Positions 24,082 to 31,674 of a stretch of DNA of 35,008 bases are shown here, piece by piece. Within the stretch, counting starts at the first letter, position 1. Each line of letters begins with the position of its first letter. Source of the stretch: Cyanobacteria bacterium SZAS LIN-3 (GTDB lineage: Bacteria > Cyanobacteriota > Vampirovibrionia > Obscuribacterales > Obscuribacteraceae); the NCBI GenBank assembly GCA_018266215.1, contig JAFEAV010000070.1, forward strand, positions 1-35,008, read 5' to 3'. Both the position numbers and the translations under genes were made by a program. The notes under the pieces are model-generated. The model ran no database searches. It was not told where the DNA came from and saw only the letters and a list, made by a program, of their open reading frames with translations.

Positions 24082-24756
24082 TTAGTTATCGACTATTCGA
24101 TAACCGGCACCGCGCTTGGTGCGGATAATGCCATTCTCCTCACTGTCTCCCAGTTTGCGCCGCAGGGTTTTCATATGCGTGCGCACCGTGTCGACGGAAG
24201 CGGCACTGTCGCTCTGCCAGACCCGGCTCAAAATTGACTCCAGGGTGAAACTCTGATTGGGATAACGCATGAGAAGCTCAAGCAGCGCAAACTCTTTGGA
24301 GGTGAGATCAATCTCCTGGCCGGCCTTGAACACCCGGCTGCCCTCGGAATCGAGCTCGATATCGCGCACCGACAGAGTCTTACCGGCATAGCTGGTCGGT
24401 CGTCTCAGCAGGGCCTGCACCCTGGCGTTGAGCTCGACTGGATGAAAGGGCTTGACCAGATAATCGTCGGCACCGGCGTTCAGGCCGGAGGCCTTGTCTT
24501 CCACCGCACCGCGGGCGGTGAGCATCAAAATAGGTGTGCGTCCACCGGAGCCGCGATATTGACGGCAGACGTCAACGCCTGAGATGTCCGGCAACATCCA
24601 GTCCAGGATGAGCAGGTCGTATTCGGCGATTTTCAGCTGACTAATGGCAATCAGGCCGGCAGCCACATGGTCGACCATGTACTTGGCCTGCTCCAGCTGC
24701 ATCTTGAGCAGGTAGGCCAGGTTTTCATCGTCCTCGACCAGCAAGATCTTCGACAT
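24082..24756 (-). CDS. OmpR-family response regulator
   Basis: A 224-residue regulator. The receiver domain (1-115) has D9/D10, phospho-acceptor D52 in LILDWMLPD, T80 and K102. The OmpR/PhoB winged-helix domain (about 127-222) includes the LTSKEFALLELLMRYPNQSF region, VRTHMKTLRRKLGD and the closing GAGYRIV wing. Its ATG follows directly on the stop of the papain-fold-like gene (TAA then ATG), with a GGAG ten bases upstream inside that gene. The cognate kinase is the next gene. The closest relative visible is the regulator at 27678-28373 in the same window. It is expected to control transcription, possibly including its own operon. Confidence 0.94.
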   Translation of the reverse strand: MSKILLVEDDENLAYLLKMQLEQAKYMVDHVAAGLIAISQLKIAEYDLLILDWMLPDISGVDVCRQYRGSGGRTPILMLTARGAVEDKASGLNAGADDYLVKPFHPVELNARVQALLRRPTSYAGKTLSVRDIELDSEGSRVFKAGQEIDLTSKEFALLELLMRYPNQSFTLESILSRVWQSDSAASVDTVRTHMKTLRRKLGDSEENGIIRTKRGAGYRIVDN

Positions 24757-25305
24757 TTACAGACAACTCCTCACTGAGATTTTTGCTTTCAGGTCACAGG
24801 CTTCACCGCGCGCTTTTTCAAAAAATCGCACGGGCGGGGGTACCTGCCAGGGCCGCCCCATTTTTATTTCGCTCAGATGCGCTCCCGCTCCAAAAGTACT
24901 CAGGACCCGGTGCGTCTGGTGAACACAGTTATTGTCCCAGAGTCGCCAGCCTTTATGCTGCAAACTCTCGGCGAAAATTCGCGCCTGCTCCGGCCGGGCA
25001 GATTCGGCCGGGACCTGAAGCTCTTTATAACGGTGATACCAGATGCGGTTGCCACCCCGGGACATCTCGGCGAGCATGTCTGAGCGCGAGCCATGGCCGC
25101 ACCAGTAATCAATATCGCCACCGGCGGGCACAGACGAATAACGAGCCAGGGCAATCAAATCCCACATGGGCCGCCGCAAAAGATGATCCGTCGAACCGTA
25201 AAAATATTCCCCCGGTGCCACTTCAAAACCCCAGGCACAGTGACCGAAGCCGAGCGCCTGCTCAAAGTTTATGAACATAAAGGCTGAGAGATGTTCCCCT
25301 GTCAT
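24757..25305 (-). CDS. Possible papain-fold (LRAT/NlpC-like) protein in a two-component operon
   Basis: I do not recognise an established family. The 182-residue protein has no signal peptide or membrane helix. Its features are an early GHCAWGFEVAPGEYFYGS segment (H22) and a later DNNCVHQTHRVLSTFG segment (C127). A His followed far downstream by an NC-containing helix start is the arrangement of circularly permuted papain-fold enzymes such as LRAT and some NlpC relatives. A thiol hydrolase or acyltransferase is therefore possible, but the second His/polar residue is not certain. The middle (about 60-100) is rich in Trp, Tyr, His and Arg. The ATG at 25305 overlaps the stop of the small coiled-coil gene (ATGA), and its own stop abuts the response regulator start, so all are co-translated. 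Confidence 0.5.
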   Translation of the reverse strand: MTGEHLSAFMFINFEQALGFGHCAWGFEVAPGEYFYGSTDHLLRRPMWDLIALARYSSVPAGGDIDYWCGHGSRSDMLAEMSRGGNRIWYHRYKELQVPAESARPEQARIFAESLQHKGWRLWDNNCVHQTHRVLSTFGAGAHLSEIKMGRPWQVPPPVRFFEKARGEACDLKAKISVRSCL

Positions 25306-25634
25306 GCCGGCCTTTCCATTTGCTTTTGCGTCTGCATCTGCATCAAACGCTCCTGCAACTGACCTATCTGCCTCATGGCTTCCGCCAGGCGATTTTCACT
25401 GAGGGAGAGCAGGGTGAGGGCCAGCTCGAGCTTGGCATTAAGTTGCACAGCCTCGCTGCTGGGGTCGACAACAGTGTCCAGTTTAAACTCCATGCCACCG
25501 GCCACAATACTCATGGCCATGGAATTCCGGGCGTCACGCGGGACTGGGGCGGCATTTGCCGATTCGGCACTGACTGAATCAACCGCCACACACTGGACGG
25601 CCGTGCCTTTTTCATCTAAATTTTCTTCAGACAT
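25302..25634 (-). CDS. Small coiled-coil protein, first gene of two-component operon
   Basis: A 110-residue protein with no known domain. The ATG at 25634 (MSEENLDEKG) is preferred. A frame extension of 17 codons upstream is Gln/Pro/Lys-rich and looks non-coding. The first half is polar, with a short segment SMAMSIVAGGMEFKLDTVVD. Residues about 63-108 form a strong heptad-patterned amphipathic helix (LNAKLELALTLLSLSENRLA, then QIGQLQERLMQMQTQKQ), a probable dimerising coiled coil. It overlaps the following gene by four bases, so the two products are made together. An adaptor or structural role for the signalling operon is possible; nothing catalytic is visible. Confidence 0.6.
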   Translation of the reverse strand: MSEENLDEKGTAVQCVAVDSVSAESANAAPVPRDARNSMAMSIVAGGMEFKLDTVVDPSSEAVQLNAKLELALTLLSLSENRLAEAMRQIGQLQERLMQMQTQKQMERPA

Positions 25635-25875
25635 AAATCCCGGAGTCCCCTTCTTTGCAGGCCGCCAGGGGGCCTGTTGGCGCAACAGTTACCATTTAAT
25701 CCTCTAAATACCCCTAAATCGAAGTAAAATAGCGCATTTATCGGACAGATTAAGACCAAATCCAGACCAACTTTAAGTTTATGATTACCCTCTGCCGGGG
25801 CGTTTGAGTCGATAGGCAACAAGGCAAAATATTTTCAGCGGTATTTTCAAAAGGTATTAATAAGGCCAAGTACTC
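25635..25875. other. Divergent intergenic region (241 bases)
   Basis: This is the largest gap in the window, between the two-component operon (-) and the DUF4388 gene (+). It is AT-rich and contains a partial direct repeat of AGACCAA at about 25757-25775. I find no convincing -35/-10 pair on either strand; AT-rich hexamers such as TATTAA near 25854 are ambiguous. Shared regulation of the divergent units is plausible. Confidence 0.4.
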
Positions 25876-27669
25876 ATGTACAAACCAAAAGCCATTCCGG
25901 CGATCCGTTTGCCCAAAATCTTTGAACTGCCTACGGCTGAAGACGTCGGCCGCTGCGTTGGCTCGGCGCAGAAGATGCGCGGCAGGGTGGCTGAGCTGCC
26001 CTGGCAATCGGCCGAACAAACCGGCGATATGGTAGGCGTGGACTGCGTTCTGGCCTGTACCTGGATGAAAGACGCCGACGAACCGACCTTTTCCTTCTAC
26101 CGCGGCGACGCCGGGGATCGCCAGTTGCGCTGGCGCCACCAGACCCGCGACATGGGCTTGATTTCCATCCTCTGCCAGCGCGAATGCCTGGGCACCGAAG
26201 CCGACGTTTCCGCCTCCGACCGCCTGGGCTCGACCAGTAAGAAAGAAGAATCCGCCAGCGAAGGCACAGGCCCGGTTGAACAGACCGGCATGCCCGCAGC
26301 AGCAGCAGCAGCCCCTGACATGGGCGGCTTCCAGCCGATCCAACCCATGGTCGGCATGGCGCCAATAGGTGGCCTGGCCCCGATGGCCGGTGGTTTCCAG
26401 CCGATGATGGCACCCATGGGAGGTCTTGCCGCCCCCGTGGCCGAACAATCTTTTGGCAGCGCCCCCGCTCCCGCCCCCGTTGCACCGACCGAGCCCAACC
26501 GCGGCTTCGCCGAAGTGGAAAAGGCACCGACACGCACAGCCACTATGCAGGGCGACCTGCAGCGCATCAAAGCGACAAATCTTTTGCAGACAATGTCCAT
26601 GGGCAAAATGAATGGTCTGCTGGAAATCATCCACAACGAGTCCATCATCGAAATCTACGTTGAAGACGGCAATCCGGTGCACGCCACCTCCGACGACTGC
26701 AAGGGCGAAGCGGCCGTGCTGGAGATGCTCACCTGGGAGCAGGGCAAATTTAAGCTCTTCGCCGATCAAAAGACGAGCGACCGGACGGTGCTCAAGCGTC
26801 TGGACAATATCTTGATGGAGTCGGCTCCGCTCGTTGATCAGTATCGCTTTTTGAACCAGACCGGCGTGACGATGGACAGTTTTTTGATCCGCAAACACGC
26901 CACGATATCCGAACCGGAATTTGAACAGCGCATCTCCCGTGGTGCTCAAACCGATTTGCAGAAACAGAAGCTTTTTTATCAAGCCCTGGACTCGCAGAGC
27001 AACTTGTTTGAAATCCTGCGCAAGATGCCACTCTCCAAATCAGAGTGGGTACCCTGCGTTTACAATCTGGTCGTATGCGATCTGGTCACCGTCGCGGCGG
27101 TGGCACCACAGGCGGCGAAGGCACCACCGATAGAATCGACCGGTGTGGAAAGAGCCAGTGTGCAAGCGGCAATGCAGGGCCTATACCGGGCCGATACAGG
27201 TCTGCTTGCTTATCCAGTTATATTGAATTATCTGGAGCAGGAATTTTTCCGCTACGAATACACCGCGGCACCATTCTCGGTGCTCATATTTGAGATGTGC
27301 AAGCGCACACCGCAGGGCATCGAATCGCTCTCTCCTGGCGCGGTGCGCGAGGCCGCCAAACGCATCGACACGGTCAAGCGCAATGTCGATTGTCTGGCAC
27401 ATTTCGAAGGCAACAGCTTCATGCTCTTCCTGCCCTTCACCCGGGTGCAGGCGGCAAACTTTGTCGCCCGTCGCATCACCGAAGTACTGTGGGACAAAAA
27501 TCTCGGCGGCGAGCTGGACAGCTCCGCTCTGGCTCTGGCCTTTGGCGTGGCCGGCATCCCCGAAGACTGCCAGGATTTAGGCATGCTTCTGGCCGCCGGC
27601 AAGCAAGCGGTGACTTCATCCAAACAAACCGGCTCACCGGTTGTCACTTTTCAGTCGCTAAATCGATAA
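25876..27669 (+). CDS. DUF4388 protein with degenerate GGDEF domain
   Basis: A 597-residue cytoplasmic protein. The N-terminal 110 residues are of unknown type. A Pro/Met/Gly/Ala-rich linker (about 110-220), including a run of six Ala, follows. A DUF4388/PatA-N-like domain lies at about 228-300 (MNGLLEIIHN, IYVEDGNPVHA, WEQGKFKLF), then a helical region (about 305-400). The C-terminal GGDEF-like domain (about 435-595) begins DTGLLAYPVILNYLEQEFF and has the catalytic signature replaced by EGNSF at 511-515, in LAHFEGNSFMLFLP. Without GGDEF it should not make cyclic di-GMP; it may be a nucleotide-binding or purely structural module. DUF4388 often occurs with response regulators. Its position between two histidine kinase clusters supports a signalling adaptor role. 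Confidence 0.78.
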   Translation: MYKPKAIPAIRLPKIFELPTAEDVGRCVGSAQKMRGRVAELPWQSAEQTGDMVGVDCVLACTWMKDADEPTFSFYRGDAGDRQLRWRHQTRDMGLISILCQRECLGTEADVSASDRLGSTSKKEESASEGTGPVEQTGMPAAAAAAPDMGGFQPIQPMVGMAPIGGLAPMAGGFQPMMAPMGGLAAPVAEQSFGSAPAPAPVAPTEPNRGFAEVEKAPTRTATMQGDLQRIKATNLLQTMSMGKMNGLLEIIHNESIIEIYVEDGNPVHATSDDCKGEAAVLEMLTWEQGKFKLFADQKTSDRTVLKRLDNILMESAPLVDQYRFLNQTGVTMDSFLIRKHATISEPEFEQRISRGAQTDLQKQKLFYQALDSQSNLFEILRKMPLSKSEWVPCVYNLVVCDLVTVAAVAPQAAKAPPIESTGVERASVQAAMQGLYRADTGLLAYPVILNYLEQEFFRYEYTAAPFSVLIFEMCKRTPQGIESLSPGAVREAAKRIDTVKRNVDCLAHFEGNSFMLFLPFTRVQAANFVARRITEVLWDKNLGGELDSSALALAFGVAGIPEDCQDLGMLLAAGKQAVTSSKQTGSPVVTFQSLNR

Positions 27670-27677
27670 CGTGAGCT

Positions 27678-28373
27678 CTAAGCGTCGTCGCTCATAATCG
27701 AATAGCCCAGACCGCGCTTGGTCTTGATCACAGACTCTTTACCGGCACCACCTTCGGAGTGGTCGTCGAGCTTTTTGCGCAGCGTCTTCATATGCGTGCG
27801 CACGGCATCGATGGAGGCGCTGTCGTCGGCTCCCCAGAGCCGGTCGAGAATCGCTTCCATAGTGAAACTCTGATTGGGATGCTTCATCAAGAGCTCGAGA
27901 ATGGCATACTCTTTTGGCGTCAAATGAATGCGCTCGCCGGTCATCTTGACCTCGCGGGTGAGCACGTTTAATTCCAGCGGGCCGACACTAATCACCTTGG
28001 CAAGCATTGTCTTGGGGCGGCGCAGAAGGGCGCGCACCCTGGCTGTCAGCTCGGTCGGATGCACCGGTTTGACAAGATAATCATCGCAGCCGGCGTCCAG
28101 GCCCTCGGCCTTATTGTCGACGCTGCCCTTGGCCGTGAGCATCAATACCGCGGCGGTGCCCCCATGGGCGCGGTATTCGCGGCAGATTTCCACCCCGGTC
28201 ATATCGGGCAGGACCCAGTCCAGAATCACCACGTCATATGGATATATCCGCAACTGAGTCAGCGCGCTCAGGCCGTCCTTGCAGACCTCGACCAGGTAAC
28301 GTTCATGTTCCAGCGTGACCTTGACCAGGTCGGAAACATTTCTGTCGTCTTCGGCTACGAGTATCTTAGCCAT
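27678..28373 (-). CDS. OmpR-family response regulator (second)
   Basis: A 231-residue regulator. The receiver domain has D9/D10, phospho-acceptor D52 in VILDWVLPD, T80 and K102. The winged-helix domain includes LTPKEYAILELLMKHPNQSF, VRTHMKTLRKKLDD and a GLGYSIM wing. The sequence is closely similar throughout to the regulator at 24082-24756. A Shine-Dalgarno AGAGG precedes the ATG at 28373. It lies 57 bases after the HPt-containing kinase and probably ends that transcript. It is convergent with the DUF4388 gene (eight bases between stops). It is likely the DNA-binding output of the phosphorelay. Confidence 0.94.
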   Translation of the reverse strand: MAKILVAEDDRNVSDLVKVTLEHERYLVEVCKDGLSALTQLRIYPYDVVILDWVLPDMTGVEICREYRAHGGTAAVLMLTAKGSVDNKAEGLDAGCDDYLVKPVHPTELTARVRALLRRPKTMLAKVISVGPLELNVLTREVKMTGERIHLTPKEYAILELLMKHPNQSFTMEAILDRLWGADDSASIDAVRTHMKTLRKKLDDHSEGGAGKESVIKTKRGLGYSIMSDDA

Positions 28374-28430
28374 TCAAACCTCTTGCCAAGCTTCCAGCTA
28401 ACAATGATATGTTATCGCCTTTTCTTGCTC

Positions 28431-30734
28431 TCAATCTAAAGTCGCGATTAAACTGCGGGTCTGATCCAGGTCCGATTTAAGCTCGCTGATTACCCGGGGA
28501 TCAACGGCCTCCATCAGCGCCTCCAGCTTCTTCTCGATGCTGACCATGATGTTACCGACCTCGGCCAGACCGTAGGAGCCGGCGGTGCCCGCCAACTGGT
28601 GCACATTGTCGCGCGCGTCCTTCAATTCGGCGGCGGTGGATGCCGCCTCCGGTGCCTTCTCCACTCGCTCGATGCAGCCGGCGATCTGGTCGATGCGCTC
28701 GGGCAGCTCGGAGGCAAACCGTTTGGACAATTTGGCAATCGCTTCTTTCAAATCCTTTTTCATATTCGCTCCACCAAGCTCAAACCAGAAAGTGCTGCCC
28801 TGACCGACAGAAGAATCCACACCAATGGCGCCACCATGCTGCTCGACAAGTGCCTTACTGATGGCCAGACCAAGCCCTGTACCGCCCTTTGGACGGCTGT
28901 CGGAGCTGTCGAGCTGCTGGAATAAATGAAACAGCTTGTCCTTTTCCGCTTCGGCGATGCCCGGTCCCTGGTCGCTAACCGACAGGCGCACATAGCGGCC
29001 GCCCTCATGCTCCAGAGTTTGCGCCACCACCTTGACGGTACCACCGGAGGGCGAAAATTTAATGGCATTGCCAATCAAATTGGTCAGCACCTGCACGATT
29101 CTATCCCGGTCGCAGAGCAGGATCATAGCCGGATCAATAGGGTCAACCACGAGAGTCACATGCGCTTCATCGGCCATGGCCTTGATACCATTGACGGTGG
29201 CTTTGACTATTTCAGCGACATTCTCCTCTTTAAGAAAAAGTAAGAGCTTACCAGCCTCAATTTTGCGGATGTCGAGAATGTCATTGATCAGGCGAATGAG
29301 CCGGTCGCATTCTTCCCGGGCGATCTTGATTAACCTGGCCGCCTTGGGCGAAAACTCACCGGCCTTGCCGCCTTCCATCAGGCCCAGGGCACCACGGATG
29401 GAGGTAAGCGGCGAGCGCAGCTCATGCGAAACTGTGGAATAAAATTCACTCACCCGGCGCTCGGCTTCCTTGCGCTGGGTGACGTCGCGAAAGGTGAGAA
29501 CGGCTCCGGTCACCTTGCCGTCGCGCTCCAGAGGGGAGCTGACAAAGTGCACGGGCACAACGTTTCCGTCCTTGCGGATGAAATGATCATCAGTCGATTC
29601 GTAGCGCAGGCCTTCTTTGATTACATCCAAAAGACGACATTCGCGGTTGAGCACAATTGCCTGGTGCGCACCGGTGATGAAACTGCCGGCGGTGAGTCCT
29701 TCACTGGCAACAATTTCCACACCCTTTTTGTCCTGGCCCACCCGTGGCATGGCGGCGGTGATGGCCTTGGCTGCTTTGCTGACGCCCGGGGGATGACCAT
29801 TGCCCGCCTCACCGGCGTCAATGTTACTGTTCTGAATAGCGATTTCACTCTCACTGGCGGGGCTGTGGATCAGGCTGTGGACGTTTTTGCCCATCAACTC
29901 CTCGGCTGTGTAACCGAGTATCTGCTCACCGGCGGGGTTTAAAAATACGATGCGACCTTCATTGTCGATCTGATAGAGGCCTTCGGCCATACTGGCAAGA
30001 ATGGCATCCAGTCTCAGTTTCGCCGCCTCGAGCTCATCGGCGTAACGACGGGTTTCTTCCTCGGATCTGCGGCGCTCAATAATATAAAGATTGGTGCTGT
30101 AAAAAGACAGACACAAAAGCGCTGTTGCCAGCACGCCCAGCACACCAAGCGAAGTGATGGTCACCTCGGTACTCTGGGTCAGGGTATCATAGCGATCGCG
30201 CAGGGTGGCGTTTTCATCGTCTTCCATGGCATCAAGCAAGCGCTCAATCTTGCGCGACACTTCACGGCCGCGACCGGAGCGGATGTCTTCCTGCGCCCCG
30301 TCGAGATTGCCCTGTTTGCGCGCGTCAACAGCCACCTGCGCAAGCTTGATGCGCTCTTCCATATATTCGTTCAAGAGAGGCAAACGCTTCTGCTGAGCCG
30401 GATTGTCAAACATGCTCTCATGCAACTTGTCCAAATGCAGGCGCGCCTTGCGAATAGCCGAGTCATAGGACTTCAAAAATTCATCCATGCCGGTGATGAC
30501 AAAGCCGCGCTGCGCACCTTCGATTTCGCGCACCGAACCCGCGGTTTCGTGGATCTCATTGAGCACCCTGTGACTGTGCGTAACCCATTCGCCGGCCTCA
30601 ATCACTTCAACAGTGAGGCGGTAACACAAAATCGAAATAGTGCACACGACAGTCAGCGTTGCCAGGAAAGTGATGAGGGTCTTTCCCTTAGGCAGATACT
30701 TTATAAACTCTTCTATCCAGCCGATGCTGCCCAT
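28431..30734 (-). CDS. Sensor histidine kinase with C-terminal HPt domain (CHASE3-like, PAS, HisKA, HATPase, HPt)
   Basis: A 767-residue kinase. Membrane helices at about 19-40 and 192-213 enclose a CHASE3-like helical domain (EIEGAQRGFVITG is characteristic). A PAS domain (about 243-420) is interrupted by an insert of about 60 residues rich in Gly and Ala (about 296-355). HisKA has H437 in SHELRSP. HATPase_c has NAIKF, DQGPGIAE and GTGLGLAISKALVEQHGG. After a linker, residues about 665-767 form a four-helix HPt domain with phospho-acceptor H712 in NVHQLAGTAGSYG. There is no receiver domain in the chain; the 125-residue receiver protein encoded just upstream overlaps its start by 22 bases and could supply it. 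No Shine-Dalgarno is obvious, so coupling is likely. The core is paralogous to the kinase at 22124-24061. Confidence 0.93.
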   Translation of the reverse strand: MGSIGWIEEFIKYLPKGKTLITFLATLTVVCTISILCYRLTVEVIEAGEWVTHSHRVLNEIHETAGSVREIEGAQRGFVITGMDEFLKSYDSAIRKARLHLDKLHESMFDNPAQQKRLPLLNEYMEERIKLAQVAVDARKQGNLDGAQEDIRSGRGREVSRKIERLLDAMEDDENATLRDRYDTLTQSTEVTITSLGVLGVLATALLCLSFYSTNLYIIERRRSEEETRRYADELEAAKLRLDAILASMAEGLYQIDNEGRIVFLNPAGEQILGYTAEELMGKNVHSLIHSPASESEIAIQNSNIDAGEAGNGHPPGVSKAAKAITAAMPRVGQDKKGVEIVASEGLTAGSFITGAHQAIVLNRECRLLDVIKEGLRYESTDDHFIRKDGNVVPVHFVSSPLERDGKVTGAVLTFRDVTQRKEAERRVSEFYSTVSHELRSPLTSIRGALGLMEGGKAGEFSPKAARLIKIAREECDRLIRLINDILDIRKIEAGKLLLFLKEENVAEIVKATVNGIKAMADEAHVTLVVDPIDPAMILLCDRDRIVQVLTNLIGNAIKFSPSGGTVKVVAQTLEHEGGRYVRLSVSDQGPGIAEAEKDKLFHLFQQLDSSDSRPKGGTGLGLAISKALVEQHGGAIGVDSSVGQGSTFWFELGGANMKKDLKEAIAKLSKRFASELPERIDQIAGCIERVEKAPEAASTAAELKDARDNVHQLAGTAGSYGLAEVGNIMVSIEKKLEALMEAVDPRVISELKSDLDQTRSLIATLD

Positions 30735-31090
30735 ATGTTTTGCACGTCCGAAGCCAGAGTCATGGGATCAAAGGGCTTAGTGATGACCCCGGCGGCACCC
30801 AGTTTGATATAGAAATCAATCTCGTGGGTCTGCACCTTAGCCGTCATAAACACTACCGGTATTTTAGCAAGGTCGGGCATTTCCTGAAGCTTTTCGAAAG
30901 TCGCCTTGCCATCGAGGCCGGGCATCATCACATCGAGAAGGATCAAGTCAGGCTTGTTTTTTGTCGCCATCTCCAGAGCCATCAGCCCGGAGGTGGCAAT
31001 CTCCACCTGATAATCGTCCTCCAGCGAAAGGAGCGCAATCGTGCGGATATTCTCATCGTCGTCAACAAGCAAAATTTTTGATAACTGCAT
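30713..31090 (-). CDS. CheY-like single-domain response regulator
   Basis: A 125-residue stand-alone receiver. The ATG at 31090 (MQLSKILLVDDDEN) is chosen; the frame extends upstream but that part has no receiver-like sequence and overlaps the divergent gene. Acidic residues are D10-D12, phospho-acceptor D53 in LILLDVMMPG, T83 and K105 in ITKPFD. No output domain is present. Its 3' end overlaps the HPt kinase gene by 22 bases, so the two are translated together. It is a natural candidate for the phosphate shuttle to the HPt histidine H712. It is divergent from the DCC1-like gene, with 54 bases between starts. Confidence 0.92.
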   Translation of the reverse strand: MQLSKILLVDDDENIRTIALLSLEDDYQVEIATSGLMALEMATKNKPDLILLDVMMPGLDGKATFEKLQEMPDLAKIPVVFMTAKVQTHEIDFYIKLGAAGVITKPFDPMTLASDVQNIWAASAG

Positions 31091-31132
31091 GGCTACAGGA
31101 TAACATTTCAGGCTCCGACTACCAAACCGACT

Positions 31133-31138
31133 TATACT
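31133..31138 (+). promoter_or_regulatory. Candidate -10 element for a leaderless transcript
   Basis: TATACT ends six bases before the ATG at 31145, so a transcript would start on or next to the start codon. No Shine-Dalgarno precedes the ATG. No clear -35 is present. Confidence 0.35.
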
Positions 31139-31144
31139 GTAGCT

Positions 31145-31594
31145 ATGGGCACCGACACTACTACTGAAATCATTCTCTACGACGGCGTCTGCGGCCTCTG
31201 CAACCGTTTCATCAAAATCGTCGTCGACCGCGACCCGCGGCAGCATTTCCAGTTTGCCTCGCTGCAGGGCGACCTTGCCGCCTCCATCCTCAAATCCATG
31301 GGCAAAGACCCGGCGCTGCTCAAAAGTATCTATCTGGTCTCCGGCTACGGCACGGGCACGGTCACGCTCAAGGCCAAAGCCGAGGCGGCGGTGGCCATCT
31401 TCGGCAAGCTCGAGGGTCCGATACATTTCCTCAAATACCTGCGCTTCATCCCGCTGCCCATCCTTAACCTGGGATACGACATTGTCGCCTCCAATCGTTA
31501 CCGCATTTTCGGCCGCCTCGACGCCTGCCCGATGCCCAAACCTGGCGACCTTGAGCGATTTCTCGACCATAAAAGCCCCGAGCCGCAAGCCTGA
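31145..31594 (+). CDS. DCC1-like thiol-disulfide oxidoreductase (DUF393)
   Basis: A 149-residue protein of the DCC family. The defining DGVCGLCN motif places Cys16 and Cys19 near the N-terminus, followed by the family's FIKIVVDRDP and FQFASLQGD segments. A hydrophobic stretch (about 90-120, including FLKYLRFIPLPILNLGYDIVA) and the RYRIFGRLDACPMP end are typical. The fold is thioredoxin-like; the molecular role of the family is not established. No signal peptide is present. It is divergent from the CheY-like gene and appears to have almost no 5' leader. The rhodanese gene follows after 80 bases, so two sulfur- or thiol-related genes adjoin. Confidence 0.88.
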   Translation: MGTDTTTEIILYDGVCGLCNRFIKIVVDRDPRQHFQFASLQGDLAASILKSMGKDPALLKSIYLVSGYGTGTVTLKAKAEAAVAIFGKLEGPIHFLKYLRFIPLPILNLGYDIVASNRYRIFGRLDACPMPKPGDLERFLDHKSPEPQA

Positions 31595-31674
31595 CCTCAT
31601 TTTAATCAGCCCCGGGTTGTCATAAGGCCGCGCCGCCGCTTGTTTTTTGCCTCCGGCTATTGAACAATCAGAGC

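Noticed and set aside
26292..26312. GCA trinucleotide run as a microsatellite of interest
   Set aside because: Only about six units, in frame, encoding an Ala run within a Pro/Ala linker; ordinary low complexity.
25750..26982. Open frame of about 410 codons antisense to the DUF4388 gene
   Set aside because: His/Gly/Arg-rich with no family pattern; the sense strand encodes DUF4388 and a GGDEF-like fold.
31600..31674. GC-rich stretch followed by TTGTTTTTT as a terminator for the DCC1-like gene
   Set aside because: The GC-rich stretch does not form a convincing self-complementary stem before the T-run.
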